Of a DNA stretch of 64,000 bases, positions 34,507 through 46,430 are shown in pieces. The position numbers were made by a program, and so were the translations under genes. Position 1 is the stretch's first letter. Each line of letters opens with the position of its first letter. The stretch covers positions 22,896 to 86,895 of the forward strand of contig NZ_AUGQ01000011.1 of NCBI RefSeq assembly GCF_000422745.1, written 5' to 3'. This stretch comes from Microbacterium gubbeenense DSM 15944. Lineage in GTDB: Bacteria > Actinomycetota > Actinomycetes > Actinomycetales > Microbacteriaceae. The notes under the pieces were generated by a model, which saw nothing but the letters and a program-made list of their open reading frames with translations, had not been told where the DNA came from and did not search any database.

Positions 34507-36330
34507 GTGCGATTCGTCTGGGCTGTCGTCGCCTTCCTCGCCGGAGTGGGCCTGATCGGGGCCGGGGTCGTTCAGCTCGACGACGCCAAGAGCGCCGATG
34601 AGATCACGAGCCAGATCGAGGCGCCCGACCAGTCGCTGCCCTACACCGTGATCGACGCGGAGGTGCTGTCGGCCTACCCGGGGCAGCAGGGGCTCAAGAT
34701 CACCGGCACCGACGAGGAGATCTTCGCCTCCTACGGGCGCACCTCCGACATCCAGGCCTGGCTGTCCGACACGACGTACAACCACGCGACGCTGGCCGGC
34801 ACGACGAGCGAGTCGGGCGAGCCCCGTGTGGAGTCCGATGTCGTCGAGCCGACGAACGACTACGCCGACACGGGCGAGCGCGTGTGGTGGAACCCGCGCG
34901 ACTCCGACCTGTGGATCGAGCAGATGGTCGCCGACGACGAGCTCGATCACACGTTCGCGCTGCCCGAGGGCATGAGCCTGCTCATCGCGACCGACGGCAC
35001 CGCGCCCGCGCCCAGCGACGTGAGCGTGACCTGGACGACCGCCCCCGTGACCACCCCGTGGGCGGGTCCGCTGATCGCCGCGGGCGGCCTCGCGCTGCTG
35101 ATCGGGATCGTCCTGTGGATCCTGGGCTTCATCCACATGCGCCGTCGCCGCGGACCGCGCCGCAAGGGTTCGAAGGCGTCCGCCGGATCGAACAGGCGCG
35201 GCTCCGGCCGCAAGCAGATCACCGGCACCGCGGAGAGCCGCCGCTCGCCGGGCGCCCGGCGCGCGCTGGTCGGGATCCCGGCTCTCGCCGTGGGCGGTGC
35301 GCTGCTCGCGGGCTGCACGCCGTCGGCATGGCCCGAGTTCGGTGCGGATCCGACGCCGACTCCCACGCCCGAGGCAACCGAATCCGCCGAGACCGAGATG
35401 CCCGCGCTGACCGACGCGCAGGCACAGCGCCTCGTCTCGAGCATGGCCACTGTCATGGACGACGCCGACCGCGAGGGCAACGCCGAGCTCGGCGAGAAGC
35501 GCCTGTCCGGGGTCGCCCTCGACGTGCGCAAGATCGCCTACGAGATCCGCGCCGATGTCGAGGACTGGACCATTCCCACGCCTCTCCCGGACGGCGAGGT
35601 CAGCGTGCTCCTGCCGCAGGCGAACGACGGCTGGCCGCGCACCGCGCTGCTCGTGATCGGCGACGAGGAATCGGAGAAGAACCCGACGATCCTCATCGCG
35701 ACGCAGTCGAGCCCGTGGGAGACCTACAAGATGTCGTACATGGGGTCGATCACCCCGAGCACGGAGATCCCCGAGCTCGCGCCGGCCTGGCTGGGCGCGG
35801 CACTCGTGCCGCCGGACTCGTCGTTCCTGCAGATCGCGCCCGACGAGCTCGCCGCGGCGTACGCCGACGTGATCGATCAGGGCGAGGACAGCGAGTACGC
35901 CGAGCTGTTCGACGTCGGAAACGACCCGTTCATCGCGGCGCTGACGGACAAGCGCGCGCAGACGAAGGACACCTTCGAGGAGACCGCGAAGGACACGGCG
36001 GAGATCACCTTCGATCAGCAGGCAGGCTCGTCGGATCCCGTCGCACTCGCGACCTTCAACAGCGGCGCGATCGTCGCGGTGTCGCTCGGCGACAGCGAGA
36101 CCCTCAAGCCGACGGACGAGGACGGCGTCATCAAGATTCCCGATGCCCCCGAGATCCAGCACTTCGTGGGCGAGGACGAGACCACGACCGGGCTGACGAC
36201 CAGCTACACCAGTCAGCTCTTCTTCTCGGTTCCCGCCAAGGCGTCGGACGAACCGATCCGCGTTCTCGGGTACTCGTACGCGCTGACCGGCAGCGAACTG
36301 CTCCCGGAGCCCGAAGACGAGGAAGAATAG
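34507..36330 (+). CDS. Membrane protein with an internal lipobox and large extracellular C-terminal domain
   Basis: A 607-residue protein without a recognised enzyme domain. TM1 spans residues 3-22, an acidic extracellular domain runs to about 183, and TM2 spans 186-209. An Arg/Lys-rich cytoplasmic loop (211-252) is followed by a hydrophobic segment ending in a textbook lipobox, 'AVGGALLAGC', with Cys at 270. A Thr/Pro/Glu linker and a roughly 330-residue domain follow. That second half looks like the DUF8094-type lipoprotein domain of this family (uncertain). It may be a fusion of a membrane protein and a lipoprotein. It starts 189 bases from the divergent AI-2E gene. Confidence 0.8.
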   Translation: MRFVWAVVAFLAGVGLIGAGVVQLDDAKSADEITSQIEAPDQSLPYTVIDAEVLSAYPGQQGLKITGTDEEIFASYGRTSDIQAWLSDTTYNHATLAGTTSESGEPRVESDVVEPTNDYADTGERVWWNPRDSDLWIEQMVADDELDHTFALPEGMSLLIATDGTAPAPSDVSVTWTTAPVTTPWAGPLIAAGGLALLIGIVLWILGFIHMRRRRGPRRKGSKASAGSNRRGSGRKQITGTAESRRSPGARRALVGIPALAVGGALLAGCTPSAWPEFGADPTPTPTPEATESAETEMPALTDAQAQRLVSSMATVMDDADREGNAELGEKRLSGVALDVRKIAYEIRADVEDWTIPTPLPDGEVSVLLPQANDGWPRTALLVIGDEESEKNPTILIATQSSPWETYKMSYMGSITPSTEIPELAPAWLGAALVPPDSSFLQIAPDELAAAYADVIDQGEDSEYAELFDVGNDPFIAALTDKRAQTKDTFEETAKDTAEITFDQQAGSSDPVALATFNSGAIVAVSLGDSETLKPTDEDGVIKIPDAPEIQHFVGEDETTTGLTTSYTSQLFFSVPAKASDEPIRVLGYSYALTGSELLPEPEDEEE

Positions 36331-36365
36331 AACCGACTCCCGTTCCTCTCCACGAAAGGTGATCG

Positions 36366-37307
36366 ATGTCTGACGCCTCTCTCGGCCCCGCCCTGCGCGG
36401 AGCCGTCGACCTCTCGTCCCTGCGCAACCGTCCGGCCGCGCCGCAGGGTCAGGCCCCCGATTCCCAGACCGCTGTCGGCAGCGCGCCCGACGTGGTCATG
36501 GAGGTCACCGACCAGACCTTCTCGCAGGTGCTCGAGCTCTCGCGCCAGGTTCCGGTCGTCGTCGACCTATGGGCGACGTGGTGCGAGCCCTGCAAGCAGC
36601 TCAGCCCGATCATCGAGAAGGTGGCGCGCGAGATGCAGGGGCGCGTGGTGCTGGCCACGGTCGACATCGACCAGAACCCGCAGATCCAGCAGGCGTTCCA
36701 GGCCCAGTCGATCCCTCTCGTGGTCGCCCTGCTCGGGGGCCGACCGGTTCCCCTGTTCACCGGAGCGGTGCCCGAACAGCAGGTGCGCGAGGTGTTCGCA
36801 CAGCTGCTCGAGGTCGCGGCCCAGCAGGGCGTGACCGGCACGATCTCGGTCGGCGACCAGCCCGCCGACGACGCGCCCGCGGAGGAGCCGCCGCTGCCGC
36901 CGCTGCACCAGGAGGCGTTCGACGCCATCCAGCGCGGCGACAACCAGGCCGCGATCAATGCGTACGAGAAGGCGCTCACCGAGAACCCGCGCGACGAGCA
37001 GGCCTCGGCCGGGCTCGCGCAGGTCAGGCTCCTCCAGCGCATCGAGGGTGCGGACCTCCAGGCCGCACGGCAGGCCGCGGCCGACGCGCCGGGCGACGTC
37101 GACGCGCAGATGCTGGCCGCCGATCTCGACATCGCGGGCGGTCACGTCGACGACGCGTTCGCGCGGCTGCTCGACCTGTTCGCGGCGACATTCGGCGACG
37201 AGCGCACGCCGATCAAGGATCGCCTGGTCGAGCTGTTCGGTCTCATCGGCGCGTCGGATCCTCGCGTCATGCAGGCGCGCACGCGACTGACCAGCCTCCT
37301 GTTCTGA
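36366..37307 (+). CDS. Thioredoxin-TPR protein (YbbN/CnoX type)
   Basis: A 313-residue cytoplasmic protein. An N-terminal disordered 35 residues lead to a thioredoxin domain with 'DLWATWCEPCKQLSPIIEKV' (CxxC present as CEPC near residue 75). From about 180 there are tetratricopeptide-like helices ('ALTENPRDEQASAGLAQVRL', 'LLDLFAATFGDERTPIKDRL'). E. coli CnoX uses this architecture as a redox holdase that works with chaperonins. The intact CxxC suggests some oxidoreductase capacity. It sits six bases from the cysteine desulfurase gene. Confidence 0.9.
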   Translation: MSDASLGPALRGAVDLSSLRNRPAAPQGQAPDSQTAVGSAPDVVMEVTDQTFSQVLELSRQVPVVVDLWATWCEPCKQLSPIIEKVAREMQGRVVLATVDIDQNPQIQQAFQAQSIPLVVALLGGRPVPLFTGAVPEQQVREVFAQLLEVAAQQGVTGTISVGDQPADDAPAEEPPLPPLHQEAFDAIQRGDNQAAINAYEKALTENPRDEQASAGLAQVRLLQRIEGADLQAARQAAADAPGDVDAQMLAADLDIAGGHVDDAFARLLDLFAATFGDERTPIKDRLVELFGLIGASDPRVMQARTRLTSLLF

Positions 37308-37312
37308 ACCGG

Positions 37313-38470
37313 ATGATCTACCTCGACCACGCGGCGACGACGCCCCTGCGCGACGAGGCGCGCGACGCGTGGCTCGAGGCGCAGCGGGTGACCGGCAACG
37401 CGTCGTCCGTGCACGGTGCCGGTCAGAATGCGCGCCGCGTGCTCGAGGAGGCGCGGGAGAGGGTCGCCGCGACCCTCGGCGCCGAGCCGATCGAGGTGGT
37501 CTTCACCTCGGGCGGAACCGAGTCGGTCGGGTCGGCCCTGCAGGGCCTTTGGCGGCGCCGGGCGGCCGATGAGAGCCGCATCGTGCTGCCGGACGGCGAG
37601 CATCACGCGACGCTCGACACGGTCGCATGGCTCGCCTCGCACGAGGGCGCGGACGTCTCGCCCGTCGCCCTCGATGCCGCGGGACGGATCCCGGTGGATG
37701 CGTTCGGCGCGGCCGTCGACGGTGCGGCGCTCGCGACCGCCCTCGTCGCCGGGAATGAGACCGGCACGGTGAACGACGCCGCAGGGCTCGCGGCGACCGC
37801 GGCGCGAGCGCGGGTGCCGCTGCACCTCGACGCCGTCGCGGCGCTCGGCCGCACGCGGGTCGATTTCGCCGCCTGGCGGGGGGATGCCCCCGCGGGGAGC
37901 GGCCTCGTCGCGATGAGCGTGTCCGGGCACAAGATCGGCGCGCCCGTCGGCACGGGCGCGCTCGTGGTCTCGCGCACCGCCGCCCTCGAGCCGCTACTGC
38001 ACGGCGGCGGGCAGCAGCGGGGGATCCGCGCTGGCACGCAGGACGTCGCCGGCGCCGTCGCCCTCGCCACGGCGGCCGAGCTCGCGGAGGCCGAGCGCGT
38101 CGAAGAGTCCGCTCGGCTGGAGGCGCTCCGCGAGCGCCTCGTCGCCGACCTCGCCCGGCGGATCCCCGCGGCGATCGTGCTCGGAGACCGCGAGCACCAC
38201 CTTCCCGGCACGGTGCACGTGATGCTGCCGTGGGCGGCGGGGGAGTCGGTGCTGTTCCTGCTGGATCAGCGCGGCATCTCGGTCTCGACGGGATCCGCGT
38301 GCCAGGCGGGCGTCGCGGAGCCCTCGCACGTGGTCATGGCGCTCGGATACACGGCGCACCAGGCGCGCGAGGTGGTGCGGATCTCGATGGGCACGAGCAC
38401 GACGGCCGCCGACCTCGAGGCGCTCGCGGACGGGCTCGTCGAGGCGTACGACCGCATCGCCGCTGACTGA
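37313..38470 (+). CDS. Cysteine desulfurase
   Basis: A 385-residue PLP enzyme of the NifS/IscS class that mobilises sulfur from cysteine as a persulfide. Signatures are '[20 protein letters not shown]' at the N-terminus, PLP lysine in '[17 protein letters not shown]' near residue 205, '[15 protein letters not shown]' and the catalytic Cys loop '[16 protein letters not shown]' near 325-340. The next gene is mnmA, so it most likely supplies sulfur for tRNA 2-thiouridine and possibly the MoaD pathway. No IscU or Suf genes are present here. Confidence 0.94.
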   Translation: MIYLDHAATTPLRDEARDAWLEAQRVTGNASSVHGAGQNARRVLEEARERVAATLGAEPIEVVFTSGGTESVGSALQGLWRRRAADESRIVLPDGEHHATLDTVAWLASHEGADVSPVALDAAGRIPVDAFGAAVDGAALATALVAGNETGTVNDAAGLAATAARARVPLHLDAVAALGRTRVDFAAWRGDAPAGSGLVAMSVSGHKIGAPVGTGALVVSRTAALEPLLHGGGQQRGIRAGTQDVAGAVALATAAELAEAERVEESARLEALRERLVADLARRIPAAIVLGDREHHLPGTVHVMLPWAAGESVLFLLDQRGISVSTGSACQAGVAEPSHVVMALGYTAHQAREVVRISMGTSTTAADLEALADGLVEAYDRIAAD

Positions 38471-38505
38471 CCCCGCATCCAGAGTCCGCGCGTACCCTGG
38501 AAGGT

Positions 38506-42053
<3,548 letters not shown>

Positions 42054-42136
42054 TAACTCCTCCGTGAGTCGCTTGCCGTGATACTCAGCTCACAGATAGG
42101 TTGTGGCAAAACCGCAGACGAATCGGAGAAGTCATC

Positions 42137-43657
42137 ATGACGGACCAGACTTGGTTCATCGTCGCCCTCGTGATCTATTTCGCGGCGATGATTGCCATCG
42201 GCGTCTACGGCGCGCTGAAGACCAAGAGCCACGAAGACTACATGCTCGGCGGGCGCAACCTTCCGCCGGCCGTGGCGGCTCTGAGCGCCGGCGCCTCAGA
42301 CATGTCGGGCTGGCTCGTGATGGGCCTTCCTGGCGCGCTGTACGCGACCGGACTCGTAGAGATCTGGCTCGCGATCGGCCTTACGATCGGCGCCTACCTC
42401 AACTGGAAGCTCGTCGCGCCAAGGCTGCGCGCGTACACCGAGATCGCGAAGAACTCGATCACGGTGCCGAGCTTCCTCTCGAACCGCACGCGCGACAACA
42501 CCAACATTCTGCGCATCGCCGCGGGCATCATCATCCTCGTGTTCTTCACGCTCTACGTCTCCAGCGGCATGGTCGCGGGCGGCAAGTTCTTCGTGAGCTC
42601 CTTCGGCGGCGACTACACGGTCGGCATGCTGATCATCGCTGGCGTGACGCTTCTCTACACCCTGTTCGGCGGGTTCCTCGGCGCGAGCTACACCGACGTC
42701 GTGCAGGGCCTGCTGATGTTCGCCGCGCTGCTGATCGTGCCCGTTCTCGCGATCGTGTCGATCGGAGACCTCGCCGAGGTCGCCGAGGGCATCCGCACGG
42801 TCGGGGCCGACAACCTCGACTGGTTCGGCGGCGGCCTCACAGCGGTGACGTTCATCGGCATCATCTCCTCGCTCGCCTGGGGCCTCGGCTACTTCGGCCA
42901 GCCCCACATCATCGTGCGCTTCATGGCGTTGCGCTCGGCGCACGATGCGAAGGTCGCCCGCCGCATCGGCATGGGCTGGATGATCCTGTCGCTGATCGGG
43001 GCCGTTGCTGTCGGCCTCATCGGTATCGCGTGGTTCAGCATCAAGGGAATCGACCTTCCCGACCCCGAGACGGTCACGCTCGTGCTGGCGCAGAACCTGA
43101 TGCACCCGTTCGTGGCGGGCCTCGTGCTGTCTGCAGTGGTCGCGGCGATCATGTCGACGATGTCGAGTCAGATGATCGTGTCGTCCTCGGCGCTGATCGA
43201 GGACATCGCACGCCTGGTGTTCAGGAAGGGGCTCAGCGAGAAGATGCTCGCGTGGCTCGGACGCCTTGCGGTCCTCGCGATCGCGCTGATCGCTGTCTCG
43301 ATCGCGTTCGACTCCGAGGCGACGGTGCTCGAGCTCGTCGGGTTCGCATGGGCGGGCTTCGGCTCGGCCTTCGGCCCGCTGATGCTGCTGTCGCTGTTCT
43401 GGCGCAGGCTCACGAACTACGGTGCGATCGTCGGCATGATCTCCGGCGCGGTTGTGGCGTACTGCTGGGGCCAGTTCCTCTCCGGCGGCATCTTCGATCT
43501 GTACGAGATCGTGCCCGGCTTCCTCGTCAACCTGATCCTCGCCGTCGTCATCAGTCTCGCGACGTATCGCGCCGACACGGCCGACGACAAGGAGATCCAG
43601 GAGGAGTTCACCCACACGGGCGAGATCATCATCCAGGGCCCGCCCGCGAAGAGCTGA
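42137..43657 (+). CDS. putP: Sodium/proline symporter PutP
   Basis: A 506-residue sodium:solute symporter with about 12-13 membrane spans. Family marks are 'YMLGGRNLPPAVAALSAGAS', 'DMSGWLVMGLPGALYATG', 'GGFLGASYTDVVQGLLMF' (sodium-solute symporter signature region) and 'STMSSQMIVSSSALIEDI'. It imports L-proline with Na+ for nutrition and osmotic balance; proline specificity is inferred from overall similarity. The ATG at 42137 has a 'cggagaagtcatc' ribosome binding site. Confidence 0.93.
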   Translation: MTDQTWFIVALVIYFAAMIAIGVYGALKTKSHEDYMLGGRNLPPAVAALSAGASDMSGWLVMGLPGALYATGLVEIWLAIGLTIGAYLNWKLVAPRLRAYTEIAKNSITVPSFLSNRTRDNTNILRIAAGIIILVFFTLYVSSGMVAGGKFFVSSFGGDYTVGMLIIAGVTLLYTLFGGFLGASYTDVVQGLLMFAALLIVPVLAIVSIGDLAEVAEGIRTVGADNLDWFGGGLTAVTFIGIISSLAWGLGYFGQPHIIVRFMALRSAHDAKVARRIGMGWMILSLIGAVAVGLIGIAWFSIKGIDLPDPETVTLVLAQNLMHPFVAGLVLSAVVAAIMSTMSSQMIVSSSALIEDIARLVFRKGLSEKMLAWLGRLAVLAIALIAVSIAFDSEATVLELVGFAWAGFGSAFGPLMLLSLFWRRLTNYGAIVGMISGAVVAYCWGQFLSGGIFDLYEIVPGFLVNLILAVVISLATYRADTADDKEIQEEFTHTGEIIIQGPPAKS

Positions 43658-43667
43658 TCTTCGCACC

Positions 43668-43704
43668 CGAAGGCGCCGCGCGAGCTGTTCGCGCGGCGCC
43701 TTCG
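43668..43704 (+). terminator. Hairpin between putP and fadD
   Basis: A perfect 16-bp stem pairs cgaaggcgccgcgcga (43668-43683) with tcgcgcggcgccttcg (43689-43704) around a gctgt loop, ten bases after the putP stop. There is no T-tract, but its stability suggests a terminator. It ends 15 bases before the fadD GTG. Confidence 0.75.
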
Positions 43705-43719
43705 GCATACGATGGAACC

Positions 43720-45414
43720 GTGACTGACGCGTATACGCCGCCGCGCCCCTGGATCCGCTCGTACGCTCCGGGCGTGCCCGACGATCTCCTCGAGATGACG
43801 GGGTCGCTGATGGATCTCGTCGCAGAGTCCGCGGCCGAGCATCCGAATGCCCCGGCGCTGGAGTTCTTCGGCCGCACCACGACGTACGCCGATCTCGCGG
43901 CCGCGATCGAGCGCGCCGCCGCCGGCCTGCGCGCGCAGGGGGTGCGCAAGGGCGATCCGGTCGCGCTCGTGCTGCCGAACTGCTCGCAGCACATCATCGC
44001 GTTCTATGCCGTACTGCGCCTCGGCGCGATCGTGGTCGAGCACAACCCGCTCTACACCGCGCGAGAGCTGCGCAAGCAGTTCGAGGATCACGGGGCGAAG
44101 CACGCGATCGTCTGGAGCAAGGTCGCGAAGACGATCCAGGACTTCCCGGCCGACCTCGCGGTGTCGTCGCTCGTCTCGGTCGATGTCACGCAGGGCATGC
44201 CCGCGTACATGCGCGCGGCGCTTCGGCTGCCGATCCCGAGTCTCCGCGCCCAGCGGTCCCAGCTCACCGAGCGCGTGCGCGGGGCCGTCAGCTGGGAGTC
44301 GATCGTCGCGTACGCGCCCGTCGGGGCCGAGGTTCCGCAGCCCGACACCGACGACATCGCGGTGATCCAGTACACGAGCGGTACGACCGGAGATCCGAAG
44401 GGCGCGACTCTCACCCACCGCAACCTGCTCGCGAACGCGGCGCAGGCGCGCGCGTGGACCCCGACGGTGGACCGGGGCGAGGGCACGGTCGTCTACGCGG
44501 TGCTGCCGATGTTCCACGCATACGGGCTCACGCTCTGCCTCACCTACGCCATGTCGCAGGCCGCCCGCCTCGTGCTGTTCCCGAAGTTCGACCCCGACAT
44601 GGTGCTGAAGGTCACGAAGAAGCACCCCGCCACCGTGCTGCCCGCCGTCCCGCCGATCGCCGAGAAGCTGCTGCGGCGCGCGAAGGAGCGCGGCATCTCC
44701 CTCGAGGGAACGGGGATCGGGGTCTCGGGCGCGATGGCGCTCGACGACGCCCTCGTCGTGCCGTGGGAAGAGGAGACGAAGGGCATGCTGGTCGAGGGCT
44801 ACGGGCTCAGCGAGTGCTCGCCCGTACTCATCGTCAACCCTGTCTCGGAGGATCGCAAGGCCGGGTCGATCGGCCTGCCGCTGCCCGGAACCGAGGCGCG
44901 CGTCGTGGATCCGGAGAACCCGACGGCCGATGTGGCGCCGGGGGAGGCCGGGGAGCTCGTGGTGCGCGGCCCGCAGATCTTCGGCGGATACTACGGCCGT
45001 CCGGAGGAGACCGAGAAGGTCTTCGTCGACGGGTGGTTCCGCACGGGCGACATCGTCGCAATGGACGAGGACGGGTTCTTCTCGGTCGTCGACCGCATCA
45101 AGGAGCTCATCATCACGGGCGGATTCAACGTCGCGCCCACCGAGGTCGAGATCGCGCTGCGCCAGCACCCCGCGATCGCCGACGCCGCCGTGGTGGGCCT
45201 GCCCTCGTCCGAGCGCGGCGAAGACGTCGTCGCGGCGGTCGTGCTCGACGGCGATCCCGACTTCGACGAGGCCGAGGTTCGTGAGTTCGTCAAACGCGTC
45301 CTCACGCCGTACAAGGCACCGCGGCGCTTCGTGATCGTCGATGAGCTGCCGACGTCGATGATCGGCAAGGTCCTGCGCCGACAGGTCCGCGACCAGCTGC
45401 TCGCCGACGGCTGA
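43720..45414 (+). CDS. fadD: Long-chain fatty acid-CoA ligase
   Basis: A 564-residue ANL-superfamily enzyme that adenylates a fatty acid and transfers it to CoA. Motifs are 'IQYTSGTTGDPKGATLTHRN' (P-loop) near residue 220, 'GYGLSECSPVLIVNP', 'GWFRTGDIVAMDEDGFFSVV', 'DRIKELIITGGFNVAPTEVE' and the A10 lysine in 'PTSMIGKVLRRQVRDQLL'. The GTG at 43720 gives the family's normal length; the very long upstream frame runs through putP in another frame and is artificial. It is convergent with the MarR gene. Confidence 0.93.
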   Translation: MTDAYTPPRPWIRSYAPGVPDDLLEMTGSLMDLVAESAAEHPNAPALEFFGRTTTYADLAAAIERAAAGLRAQGVRKGDPVALVLPNCSQHIIAFYAVLRLGAIVVEHNPLYTARELRKQFEDHGAKHAIVWSKVAKTIQDFPADLAVSSLVSVDVTQGMPAYMRAALRLPIPSLRAQRSQLTERVRGAVSWESIVAYAPVGAEVPQPDTDDIAVIQYTSGTTGDPKGATLTHRNLLANAAQARAWTPTVDRGEGTVVYAVLPMFHAYGLTLCLTYAMSQAARLVLFPKFDPDMVLKVTKKHPATVLPAVPPIAEKLLRRAKERGISLEGTGIGVSGAMALDDALVVPWEEETKGMLVEGYGLSECSPVLIVNPVSEDRKAGSIGLPLPGTEARVVDPENPTADVAPGEAGELVVRGPQIFGGYYGRPEETEKVFVDGWFRTGDIVAMDEDGFFSVVDRIKELIITGGFNVAPTEVEIALRQHPAIADAAVVGLPSSERGEDVVAAVVLDGDPDFDEAEVREFVKRVLTPYKAPRRFVIVDELPTSMIGKVLRRQVRDQLLADG

Positions 45415-45420
45415 GACGGA

Positions 45421-45867
45421 TCAGGCGGTATCCTCCCTCCTGCCGGCGAGCGGGGCGAGGGCGTCGCGGATCCGGCTGAGGTGCTCCATCGACATGCCGG
45501 TCGCGGCGATCACCTGGCGCGGCACGTCGAGCGCGCGCTCGCGCAGGGCGGTGCCGCGCGCCGTGAGCGCGATGTCGAGGCGGCGTTCGTCGCTCGCGCG
45601 GCGCTCGCGCGTCACCAGCCCATCGGCCTCGAGCCGCTTCACGAGCGGCGAGGCCGTGGCGGGCTCGAGCGCGATCTCGTCGGCCAGGTCGGTGAGAGAG
45701 CGGGGCGAACGCTCCCACAGCGCGAGCATCACGAGGTACTGCGGGTGCGTCAGCCCGAGCGGCGCCAGAATCGGGCGGTAGGCGGACACCACGTTGCGCG
45801 CGGCGGTCACGAGCGAGAAGCAGAGCTGGTTCTCGAGCAGCAGGAGGTCGTCACGAGTGTCGGTCAC
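45421..45867 (-). CDS. MarR family regulator, OhrR-like (redox-sensing Cys)
   Basis: A 148-residue winged-helix dimeric repressor. The N-terminus 'LLLLENQLCFSLVTAARNVV' places a Cys at residue 16, matching the conserved peroxide-reactive cysteine of OhrR proteins. The DNA-binding region is 'SLTDLADEIALEPATASPLV' with wing 'RRASDERRLDIALTARG'. It would be released from DNA on oxidation by organic hydroperoxides. No ohr peroxidase gene is nearby; the divergent gene is a small CxxC protein. A short palindrome lies in the 40-base divergent gap. Confidence 0.9.
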   Translation of the reverse strand: MTDTRDDLLLLENQLCFSLVTAARNVVSAYRPILAPLGLTHPQYLVMLALWERSPRSLTDLADEIALEPATASPLVKRLEADGLVTRERRASDERRLDIALTARGTALRERALDVPRQVIAATGMSMEHLSRIRDALAPLAGRREDTA

Positions 45868-45890
45868 ATTGCTACTCTATCCCCTAAACG

Positions 45891-45902
45891 TTAGTACACT
45901 AA
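45891..45902. promoter_or_regulatory. Candidate operator palindrome between the MarR gene and the divergent small gene
   Basis: The 12-bp sequence ttagt-ac-actaa is a perfect inverted repeat. It overlaps a possible -10 box (tacact) for the rightward gene, and its reverse strand supplies a ttagtg positioned 17 bases from a tagagt for the MarR gene. Both promoters would start transcription at or very near the ATG. Autoregulation by the MarR protein is the natural inference. Confidence 0.5.
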
Positions 45903-45907
45903 GAGTT

Positions 45908-46126
45908 ATGACGCAGAACAAGACCCTTCGAGAGCGGATCCGCGAGGCGGGCGGCCTGTATTCCTACGTCAACTCGCGCCTGATCAAGATCGCGGGCCCG
46001 GCGCAGGTCGGCGGCGGGCCGAAGGAGCTCCCCGTGCACCCGTGCGGCTACTGCGGTCGCCCGAAGGACGAGCACATCGAGCGGGAGGACGGCAGTCTGC
46101 GCTGCCCGACCGAGCCCGTAGAATAG
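45908..46126 (+). CDS. Small CxxC protein upstream of gatC
   Basis: A 72-residue basic protein beginning 'MTQNKTLRERIREAGGLYSY', with 'VHPCGYCGRPKDEHIEREDG' and a further Cys in 'SLRCPTEPVE', so a zinc-knuckle-like site (CxxC plus H/C) is possible. No function is known to me. The ATG at 45908 lies only eight bases after a -10-like box, so the mRNA may be leaderless. The gatC GTG is four bases downstream. Confidence 0.7.
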   Translation: MTQNKTLRERIREAGGLYSYVNSRLIKIAGPAQVGGGPKELPVHPCGYCGRPKDEHIEREDGSLRCPTEPVE

Positions 46127-46130
46127 GGGA

Positions 46131-46430
46131 GTGTCTGAAATCACTCCCGATCTCGTGCGCCACCTCGGTGTGCTCGCCAGGATCCAGCTGTCCGAAGACG
46201 AGGTGACCAGCCTCACCGGCGAACTCGACGCGATCGTGTCGAGCATCGCGCAGGTGAGCGAGGTCGCCACGAGCGACGTGGCCGCGACGAGCCACCCGAT
46301 TCCGCTCGTGAACGTGTTCCGAGAGGACGTTCCGGGCGACATGCTGACGCTCGAGCAGACCCTCCAGAACGCACCCGACAGCGACGGATCCCGATTCCGC
46401 GTGACGGCGATCCTGGGGGAGGAGCAGTGA
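46131..46430 (+). CDS. gatC: Asp/Glu-tRNA amidotransferase subunit GatC
   Basis: A 99-residue belt subunit that holds GatA and GatB together in the amidotransferase converting Glu-tRNA(Gln) (or Asp-tRNA(Asn)) to the amidated form. Signatures are '[20 protein letters not shown]' and '[11 protein letters not shown]'. The GTG is preceded by 'ataggggagtg'. The stop is part of a GTGATG overlap with gatA. Confidence 0.95.
   Translation: MSEITPDLVRHLGVLARIQLSEDEVTSLTGELDAIVSSIAQVSEVATSDVAATSHPIPLVNVFREDVPGDMLTLEQTLQNAPDSDGSRFRVTAILGEEQ

Noticed and set aside
42103..45414. An 1103-residue frame seeming to fuse a putP-region protein to fadD
   Set aside because: The first half is putP in a wrong frame; the acyl-CoA ligase has a normal GTG start at 43720 after a terminator-like hairpin.
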